In this document: positions 1-4,571 of the stretch, piece after piece
How the letters are laid out: each line of letters begins with the position of its first letter
Position numbering within the stretch: the stretch's first letter is position 1
Origin: Bacteroidales bacterium UBA2198
Lineage (GTDB): Bacteria > Bacteroidota > Bacteroidia > Bacteroidales > VadinHA17
Assembly: GCA_002328625.1 (NCBI GenBank)
Contig: DCVC01000277.1
Coordinates: 1-6,481, forward strand
Direction: 5' to 3'
Length of the DNA: 6,481 nt
Translations under genes and position numbers: made by a program
Notes under the pieces: model-generated
Databases searched by the model: none
What the model saw: the letters and a program-made list of their open reading frames with translations, nothing else
What the model was told of the DNA's origin: nothing

Positions 1-125
1 ATATATCCGTATGGATTTTTATTATCGGGGCACTTGTAAGTATTATTATAGCTCTGTTTACAGTTGTTGTTATCACATACAGGTCAGCAACATCCAATCC
101 TGCTGATTCGTTAAGGTATGAGTAG
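1..125 (+). CDS. ABC transporter permease, FtsX/MacB type (3' end only)
   Basis: This is the last 40 codons of a gene cut by the left edge; the reading frame starts at base 3 and ends at TAG 123-125. The visible protein has one hydrophobic helix (WIFIIGALVSIIIALFTVVV) followed by ITYRSATSNPADSLRYE. A final transmembrane helix, then a short Arg/Ala stretch and a terminal NPxxSLRxE, is the characteristic C-terminus of FtsX-fold permeases of MacB-like ABC transporters, which in Bacteroidota are often large two-domain proteins encoded in tandem. Such permeases sit in the inner membrane and couple cytoplasmic ATP hydrolysis to work in the periplasm, such as export of lipoproteins, peptides or drugs. 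The ATPase and the rest of the permease lie outside the window, so substrate and subfamily cannot be given. The 171-bp gap downstream suggests it is a separate transcription unit from the next gene. Confidence 0.8.
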   Translation, partial: ISVWIFIIGALVSIIIALFTVVVITYRSATSNPADSLRYE

Positions 126-296
126 CCGTAAATCTATTCATTAACAAGGAAACGTGCAGGCACTTCCGGCCAGGCGTAATCCATTCAGGTCAGTCTGTAA
201 ATTCATATTTACAATTCGTAAATTGCATTTAATTCATTTTCAGACATCTTTGGAAATTGTACTCATAAATTTCCAATAGGTTAAAATGTATAAAAA
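126..296. other. Intergenic region, probable promoter zone of the downstream cluster
   Basis: This is a 171-bp non-coding stretch between the permease stop and the CPBP protease start, AT-rich especially after base 190. It is the largest gap in the window and so the likeliest place for the promoter of the following five genes. I could not find a convincing Bacteroidota promoter (TTTG about 19 bases before TAnnTTTG). The nearest candidate pairs TTTG at 249-252 with TAAATTTC at 266-273, but the 13-base spacing is too short. No terminator with a T tract is visible after the permease. The stretch does contain an inverted-repeat cluster at 196-223 and a micro-ORF at 286-300. Confidence 0.4.
196..223. 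repeat. GTAAAT/ATTTAC alternating inverted repeats
   Basis: TGTAAAT (196-202), a 4-base spacer, then ATTTACA (207-213) form a perfect 7-bp inverted repeat. The same ATTTAC arm (207-212) is also the reverse complement of GTAAAT at 218-223, separated by 5 bases. The middle arm can therefore pair with either neighbour. This could be a pair of overlapping operator half-sites or a weak alternative hairpin. The stems are AT-rich, and chance is a real possibility in this background. It lies 74-101 bases upstream of the CPBP protease start. Confidence 0.35.
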
Positions 297-300
297 ATGA
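286..300 (+). other. Possible 4-codon leader micro-ORF (MYKK) overlapping the CPBP start
   Basis: ATG at 286-288 opens a 4-codon frame that ends in TGA at 298-300, sharing an ATGA overlap with the CPBP start at 297-299. The only SD-like sequence nearby, AGG at 278-280, sits 5 bases before ATG 286 but 16 bases before ATG 297, so it fits the micro-ORF better than the gene. Such an arrangement would allow termination-reinitiation coupling. A frame this short can easily arise by chance. Confidence 0.25.
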
Positions 301-1115
301 AAAAATTCCTTTCAAGTAATAACTGGTGGTTCTACTTTATTCTCACATATCTCATAAGCTGGCCGATCTGGATCCTGGGGAAGGTTCTCCTTCCGGAAAA
401 TCTTGCAATTATTACGTTCATTGCCGGAGCTTTCGGTCCTTTCATTGCATCTCTTATAATCCTGAAAATAACAGGAGGCGAATCGGGTGTTAAGGACTGG
501 CTTAAAACCACTTTTAATTTCAGGATTAATGTCATCTGGTATCTGCTGGGCGGACTTCTTCTTCCCTTTCTGATAGCAGTCGTACATCATTTGATTTACC
601 TGGGACTCGGAGGCAAATCAGGCATTAACCTGAGCCCTGAATGGTTTATTTATTTTGTTTATCTGATATCGACAACCCTGCTGACGGGAGGTAATGAAGA
701 ACCAGGCTGGAGAGGCTATATAACTCCGGTTCTGATGGAAAAATTCCATCCTGTGATTGTTTGTACTATTGTAGGTTCTGGTTGGGCAGTCTGGCATCTG
801 CCAATGTATTTTCTTGAAGGCTGGGGCAGCAATGACCAACCGTTTATCTGGCTCTTAATATATTGTATCCCGCTCTCAATGATCCTTACCTGGCTCTATT
901 ACAGATCAAGAAAAAGTATAATTCCTGTCATGCTTCTTCATGCAGGGACAAACGTTGTTTTCAGGTACTTCCCTATGGAAATAAAAGTATTTGAATCAGT
1001 TGCAGACGAATTCACATTGATCAAAACAATCGTATACCTGCTGTTTGTAATTTTTCTGCTTATAATTACCAAAGGGTCTCTTGGCTATATGAAATCAACT
1101 TCCGGCAATAAATAA
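297..1115 (+). CDS. CPBP family intramembrane glutamic endopeptidase (Abi/Rce1-like)
   Basis: This 272-residue polytopic membrane protein belongs to the CPBP (CAAX protease/bacteriocin-processing, Abi, PF02517) family, related to eukaryotic Rce1. The conserved motifs are complete. EEPGWRG at 134-140 supplies the Glu pair and Arg of EExxxR. WAVWH at 163-167 is the second motif, ending in His167. HAGTN at 215-219 is the third, with His215 and Asn219. Hydrophobic segments are visible at about 11-30, 36-57, 77-102, 115-130, 151-172, 182-202 and 243-258, so the active site should lie within the inner membrane. Family members cleave membrane-bound or prenylated substrates, process peptides, or give bacteriocin self-immunity; the substrate here is unknown. 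The start is preceded by A-rich sequence rather than a clear SD. It ends in tandem stops (TAA TGA, 1113-1118), 7 bases before the next gene, which suggests co-transcription. Family assignment is firm; role is open. Confidence 0.92.
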   Translation: MKKFLSSNNWWFYFILTYLISWPIWILGKVLLPENLAIITFIAGAFGPFIASLIILKITGGESGVKDWLKTTFNFRINVIWYLLGGLLLPFLIAVVHHLIYLGLGGKSGINLSPEWFIYFVYLISTTLLTGGNEEPGWRGYITPVLMEKFHPVIVCTIVGSGWAVWHLPMYFLEGWGSNDQPFIWLLIYCIPLSMILTWLYYRSRKSIIPVMLLHAGTNVVFRYFPMEIKVFESVADEFTLIKTIVYLLFVIFLLIITKGSLGYMKSTSGNK

Positions 1116-1122
1116 TGATTAT

Positions 1123-1614
1123 ATGAACATGCCTCCGGTCATCAGAATCAATCTCCTTCTTTTCTTAATCATGGCTGTTGTGTCGTGTGATAAAAAAGCT
1201 GAGCAGGTTTTTAATGAGGACAAAGAAATTCAGCTTATGAAACAGACAATGGACAATATTTTTGAATGGGCTGTCAACAAGGATTTTAGCCTGTTCTACA
1301 ACAGCATAGCCAATGATTCCGGTTTCATCAGTGTAACTCCGTATGACAGGGTGAAGTTCGGATTCAACGAAGTGAGAAAAGATTCGAGTTTCTGGGGCAG
1401 CCCTGACTTCAGGGCAATAAGCCATGAACTTCGTGATCTGCATATCAACTTCGCAAAGAACAAGGACGTCGCATGGTTCTTCTGCTACCTCGACGATATA
1501 AACGAGTGGAAAGGGCAACCCGCCAACTGGGAGAATGCAAGATGGACAGGTGTGCTTGAAAAAAGGAAAGGCAAATGGGTGGTGGTGCAGCAGCATTTTT
1601 CGTTTGCGAGTTAG
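1123..1614 (+). CDS. Lipoprotein with NTF2/SnoaL-like domain
   Basis: This 163-residue protein has a lipoprotein signal: a hydrophobic core (LLLFLIMAVV, 11-20) and lipobox V-V-S-C with Cys22 as the probable lipidated residue. The following DKK resembles the charged signal that directs Bacteroidota lipoproteins to the outer-membrane surface. The mature part looks like an NTF2-like cone fold of the SnoaL_3/DUF4440 kind. Residues 37-60 form an amphipathic helix (MKQTMDNIFEWAVNKDFSLFY), and the closing strands WTGVLEKRKGKWVVVQQHFSF (141-161) carry the GxLEKRxGKWxxxxxHFS signature of this group. These domains bind small molecules or serve as scaffolds, and some are enzymes; no catalytic residues can be assigned here. 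The start could be ATG 1123 or ATG 1129 (Met3); neither has a good SD, and both give the same lipobox. It follows the protease gene by 7 bases. An antisense open frame covering the gene is a shadow. Confidence 0.82.
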   Translation: MNMPPVIRINLLLFLIMAVVSCDKKAEQVFNEDKEIQLMKQTMDNIFEWAVNKDFSLFYNSIANDSGFISVTPYDRVKFGFNEVRKDSSFWGSPDFRAISHELRDLHINFAKNKDVAWFFCYLDDINEWKGQPANWENARWTGVLEKRKGKWVVVQQHFSFAS

Positions 1615-1641
1615 TAAGTCACTCTATTTACTTTATATGAC

Positions 1642-1648
1642 AGGAAAG
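1642..1648 (+). promoter_or_regulatory. Ribosome binding site for the ankyrin-PD40 gene
   Basis: AGGAAAG ends 7 bases before ATG 1656. It favours that start over the out-of-frame ATG at 1651-1653. Confidence 0.55.
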
Positions 1649-1655
1649 AAATGCT

Positions 1656-3557
1656 ATGAAAACCTTTAGACTTTTTATTCTTAGTGTTTTCATCCTATTT
1701 GGTTCAACTGCAGCAAGATGTCAGGACATATTTGATGCTATTGAGAAAATTAACATCGAAAAAGTAAAAGCCCTGGTTGAAGCTGAACCTCAGGTTTTAA
1801 CAATAACGGATGAAAACAGAGATACTCCACTGCACCATGCTGCCCGGCAGAAGCAGCCTGAATTGGTTTTGTATCTGATCAGCAAAGGAGCGGAAGTTAA
1901 TAGCAGGAATACGAACCTACGAACTCCTCTTCACCTTTCAGCAATCGCAGGAAGCATGGAATGCACAAAAATCCTCATTGAAAAAGGTGCCGATGTAAAA
2001 GCAGCGGATTTCCGTAAGCAGATACCGTTACATTATGCCTCGCAAAATGGACAAAAAGAAATTGCCGAGATTTTAATAAAAGCAGGATCTCCTCTTGATG
2101 CGAAAAACAGTTATGGGCGAACGCCACTGTTACTTTGCTGTCGCGAACGCGGAACGCCTGAGCTCGCCAGGCTCCTCATTGATGCCGGATCGGATGTCAA
2201 TGCAAAAGACATTTTCGGATCGACGCCTCTCGAACTGGCTGCATGGCGCGGTTATGAAGGAATAATAAGCGTTCTCATTGAAAATGGAGCCGACATCCCG
2301 GTTGAAGGTCAAAGCGCACAATTAATATTTAAGTCCGCCTGCCAGAAGGGACTGACAGAATTATTCAATAAACAGGTTGAGAAAGGCATTGAAATCTCAA
2401 TGGAAGATAACCGGCAGGGAACATTGCTTCATGATGCAGCAAAAGGGGGTTCACCGGATATTATAGATATATTAATCAGGAAAGGTCTTAATGCCGGTTC
2501 AAGTGATAAATATGGATGGACCCCTCTGCATTACGCTGCTCTTAAAAACCGTTCTGAGGCAATTGAAATGCTTCTGAATAAAGGCGCGGACATTAATGCA
2601 AGGACAATAATGGGACAATCAGCATACAACGTTGCTGAGGAGTATGGGCGGGCGCAGGTAAAAAATGTATTGTCCGGAAGAGGGGCAGATGTAAGTCCGA
2701 TGGCGTTTCCAAAAATTGAAGGTCAATACCTGGGTCAGAAAATACCCGACACTATTCCTGAAATATTTGCTTTGGGAATTATTTCGTCTGTCTGGGGCCT
2801 TCACAGCAGCCTCGCCTTTTCACCTGACAGCAATGAAGTATACTGGTCACCAATGATTGAAATACCCGGACAGACATATTCCGAAGGGGGTATCTGGTAC
2901 ATGAAAAGGATTAACAACCAGTGGACTTCACCGGAATCCGCTTCATTCAGTATGAATTTTGGCGGCAATGACGGAGAACCATTCTTTTCTCTCGATGGTA
3001 AGAGAATATATTTTAATTCGGTCCGCCCGAATCCCCTCCAGAAGATTGTAGGAAAAGAGAATATCTGGTATGTTGAAAAAAAAGTTGATGGATGGAGTAA
3101 TCCCACTCCTGTTGACCAGGTCATTAACCAGATGAGCATGCACTGGCAGTTTTCCGTTGACAAAAAAGGGAATATCTATTTTGCCTCTGACAATGCAGGA
3201 GGATTTGGCATGCAGGACATATATTGCTCAAAACTGATTGACGGGAAATATCAGAAGCCCGAAAATCTTGGCGAAAGGATAAACTCTGACAAGGGGGATA
3301 TGACCCCTTATGTTTCACCCGATGGTAACTACCTGATCTTTTGCAAAGGACTGGAGCTGTTCATCAGCTTTAAGGGAAAAGACGGGAATTGGGGCATTGC
3401 GAAAAGCATGGGCTCGCCTGTCAACACCGGTTTTGAACTATGCCCGATTGTCACACCCGACAACAAATATCTTATTTTCCTCAGCGGACGGGAAGGTGAA
3501 AGTCATCCGTTCTGGGTCTCTGCCAAAATAATCGAAGAGCTGAGGCCGAAGGATTAG
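1656..3557 (+). CDS. Exported ankyrin-repeat protein with C-terminal PD40 beta-propeller
   Basis: This 633-residue protein starts with a Sec signal (MKTFRLFILSVFILFGSTAA, 1-20, cleavage near Cys22-Gln23). It has two parts. Residues about 24-346 are an ankyrin array of nine to ten units: an N-cap at 24-52, repeats near 54-86, 88-119, 121-152, 154-185, 187-213, a degenerate unit at 220-250, then 255-285 and 287-317, and a C-cap at 320-346. The TPLHxAA helix and GADxNA turn are clear, for example TPLHYAA at 289-295 and GADINA at 310-315. Residues about 355-625 are a WD40-like PD40 (PF07676) propeller with blade signatures FSPDSNEVYW (388-397), FSLDGKRIYF (444-453), SVDKKGNIYFASD (500-512), VSPDGNYLIF (553-562) and VTPDNKYLIF (599-608). 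Ankyrin arrays bind proteins; PD40 propellers resemble the TolB propeller. No enzyme motif is seen, so a binding or envelope role is inferred. The next gene encodes a paralogue of the propeller half. Confidence 0.88.
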   Translation: MKTFRLFILSVFILFGSTAARCQDIFDAIEKINIEKVKALVEAEPQVLTITDENRDTPLHHAARQKQPELVLYLISKGAEVNSRNTNLRTPLHLSAIAGSMECTKILIEKGADVKAADFRKQIPLHYASQNGQKEIAEILIKAGSPLDAKNSYGRTPLLLCCRERGTPELARLLIDAGSDVNAKDIFGSTPLELAAWRGYEGIISVLIENGADIPVEGQSAQLIFKSACQKGLTELFNKQVEKGIEISMEDNRQGTLLHDAAKGGSPDIIDILIRKGLNAGSSDKYGWTPLHYAALKNRSEAIEMLLNKGADINARTIMGQSAYNVAEEYGRAQVKNVLSGRGADVSPMAFPKIEGQYLGQKIPDTIPEIFALGIISSVWGLHSSLAFSPDSNEVYWSPMIEIPGQTYSEGGIWYMKRINNQWTSPESASFSMNFGGNDGEPFFSLDGKRIYFNSVRPNPLQKIVGKENIWYVEKKVDGWSNPTPVDQVINQMSMHWQFSVDKKGNIYFASDNAGGFGMQDIYCSKLIDGKYQKPENLGERINSDKGDMTPYVSPDGNYLIFCKGLELFISFKGKDGNWGIAKSMGSPVNTGFELCPIVTPDNKYLIFLSGREGESHPFWVSAKIIEELRPKD

Positions 3558-3566
3558 AAACAAATG

Positions 3567-3573
3567 AAAGGAG
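3567..3573 (+). promoter_or_regulatory. Strong Shine-Dalgarno fixing the start of the PD40 gene at 3582
   Basis: AAAGGAG lies 8 bases before ATG 3582. An earlier in-frame ATG at 3564 would place this SD inside the coding sequence and would add MKGEIK in front of a normal signal peptide, so 3582 is preferred. Confidence 0.75.
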
Positions 3574-3594
3574 AAATCAAAATGAAAAAACTAA
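3570..3594 (+). repeat. Translation-start block, copy 1 of an exact 25-bp repeat
   Basis: This block runs from the GGAG of the SD through the spacer, the ATG at 3582-3584 and the first four codons (M K K L) plus one base. It is identical to 4547-4571 at the serine hydrolase start. The match ends at T3595 versus C4572, and upstream at A3569 versus T4546. Confidence 0.85.
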
Positions 3595-4508
3595 TTCTGA
3601 TAAGCTGTATACTGCTTGTTGCAGGAAAAAGCATTCATGCACAGCAAACCGATTTTCCCTCCCGAAAGCTTTCGGGACTCACCGGCCCTTACTTCGGACA
3701 GAAACCACCGGGAATGACTTCCGAACCTTTCACGCCTGAAATTTTCTCACAGGAACGTGAGCAGCACGACCTGTTCTTCGGACCCGCAGGCCTTGAGGCG
3801 GTCTGGACAGAACGAAACCCTGCCGATAACAGCTTCAGGTTCATCTACACCCGGAGCATGGACGGGATCTGGTCCGACCCTATCGTCATTCCATTCTCCA
3901 CAACCTGCAGGAACATGGAATTGTGCATGTCGCCGGACGGGAGTAAGTTGTTTTTCTCATCCGACCGGCCTGCATCCCAGGAAGGAGAAGTTCAGAATAT
4001 GCCTGATATCTGGATGTCAGAAAAGACCCCAAATGGATGGGGAGAGCCACAACACCTGCCTTCAGGCGTTAATACATCGGATATTGAAGCACAGCCATAC
4101 GCTGGCTTCGACGGCAAGTTATATTTCATCAGGCAGAGTGGTAAAATCAGGCGTATCATGTTTTTAATGCCCGGGGAGGGCGCATCCGCCGATTCGGTTT
4201 CACTCGGTGTGGACCTGTTCGGAAAACAGTTCGCCGGCTTCTGTGTTTCCCCCGACGAACGGATCATGATTCTGCATTCCAGGATGGAGGGCGGATTCGG
4301 GAGTTGGGACCTGTACGCATCATTCAGGGACAGTCAAGGGATATGGGGTGATCCGGTCAATCCCGGACAAGCCTTTAACACGGAAGAAGCCGAAGCTACT
4401 GTATCATTTTCGCCTGATGGGAAATATCTGTTCTTTGAAAGAGACAGGAAGATTTGGTGGGTTGATGCAAAAGCCATTGTCCAAAGCACCCTTTCGGGAA
4501 AGAACTGA
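3582..4508 (+). CDS. Exported PD40 (WD40-like) beta-propeller protein
   Basis: This protein has 308 residues from ATG 3582, chosen because a strong SD lies 8 bases upstream; ATG 3564 would give 314. The Sec signal is MKKLILISCILLVAGKSIHA with likely cleavage after Ala20. Cys9 lies too early in the hydrophobic stretch to be a convincing lipobox. The mature protein opens with SGLTGPYFGQKPPGM (31-45) and PEIF (52-55), matching the lead-in of the neighbouring fusion protein's propeller (EGQYLGQKIP, then PEIF). Blade motifs are MSPDGSKLFFSSDRP (116-130), GFDGKLYFIR (175-184), VSPDERIMILHSR (222-234) and FSPDGKYLFFERD (276-288), alternating with IWMSEKTPNGWGEP and WDLYASFRDSQGIWGDP strands. PD40 proteins of Bacteroidota are periplasmic or surface-associated and mostly uncharacterised; a binding role is inferred. 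GC is high here (35 of 60 bases in 4201-4260). It follows the fusion gene by 24 bases. Confidence 0.87.
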   Translation: MKKLILISCILLVAGKSIHAQQTDFPSRKLSGLTGPYFGQKPPGMTSEPFTPEIFSQEREQHDLFFGPAGLEAVWTERNPADNSFRFIYTRSMDGIWSDPIVIPFSTTCRNMELCMSPDGSKLFFSSDRPASQEGEVQNMPDIWMSEKTPNGWGEPQHLPSGVNTSDIEAQPYAGFDGKLYFIRQSGKIRRIMFLMPGEGASADSVSLGVDLFGKQFAGFCVSPDERIMILHSRMEGGFGSWDLYASFRDSQGIWGDPVNPGQAFNTEEAEATVSFSPDGKYLFFERDRKIWWVDAKAIVQSTLSGKN

Positions 4509-4511
4509 GGT

Positions 4512-4530
4512 AAAAGGAGTAATAAAAATT
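4512..4530 (+). other. Second SD-like block in the spacer before the serine hydrolase gene
   Basis: AAAAGGAG (4512-4519) is followed after 8 bases by ATT (4528-4530). SD type and spacing are the same as at the PD40 start, where ATG stands in the place of ATT. Nine of the 12 bases after GGAG match that leader. It may be a decayed copy of the start block, or chance similarity in A-rich DNA. The frame from this ATT runs to a TAG near 4666 and has no recognisable protein. Confidence 0.25.
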
Positions 4531-4544
4531 ATCAATCAAATAAA

Positions 4545-4550
4545 TTGGAG
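4545..4550 (+). promoter_or_regulatory. Ribosome binding site for the serine hydrolase gene
   Basis: TTGGAG ends 8 bases before ATG 4559, the same spacing as at the PD40 gene, and supports that ATG as the start. Confidence 0.6.
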
Positions 4551-4571
4551 AAATCAAAATGAAAAAACTAA
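4547..4571 (+). repeat. Translation-start block, copy 2 of an exact 25-bp repeat
   Basis: This is identical to 3570-3594. It spans the GGAG, spacer, start codon and codons 2-4 (K K L) of the serine hydrolase gene. Confidence 0.85.

Noticed and set aside
147..173. Possible terminator hairpin after the permease (GTGC/GCAC with GGAA/TTCC)
   Set aside because: The loop would be only two bases, the stem is interrupted and no T tract follows.
249..273. Bacteroidota-type promoter (TTTG plus TAAATTTC)
   Set aside because: The spacing of 13 bases is well short of the usual 19 or so, and the -7 element lacks its final G.
297..1115. CPBP protein as a proven abortive-infection or bacteriocin-immunity gene
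   Set aside because: The family includes such members, but no bacteriocin, toxin or phage-defence gene is visible nearby, so only the protease family is called.
1165..1596. 143-residue open frame on the - strand covering nearly all of the lipoprotein gene
   Set aside because: The + strand frame has a lipobox and a recognisable NTF2-like ending. The antisense frame has no family features and no ribosome site, so it is a coding shadow.
2801..3163. 120-residue open frame on the - strand inside the PD40 region
   Set aside because: It is antisense to clear PD40 blades and its composition is unlike a real protein.
3564..3581. Upstream in-frame ATG of the PD40 gene
   Set aside because: Starting here would put the strong SD inside the gene and would precede the signal peptide with six extra residues; ATG 3582 fits better.
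3757..4167. 136-residue + strand frame inside the PD40 gene
   Set aside because: It is rich in Ser/Thr/Cys/Arg/His with no domain. It arises from the higher GC of the PD40 gene, whose own frame has the blade motifs.
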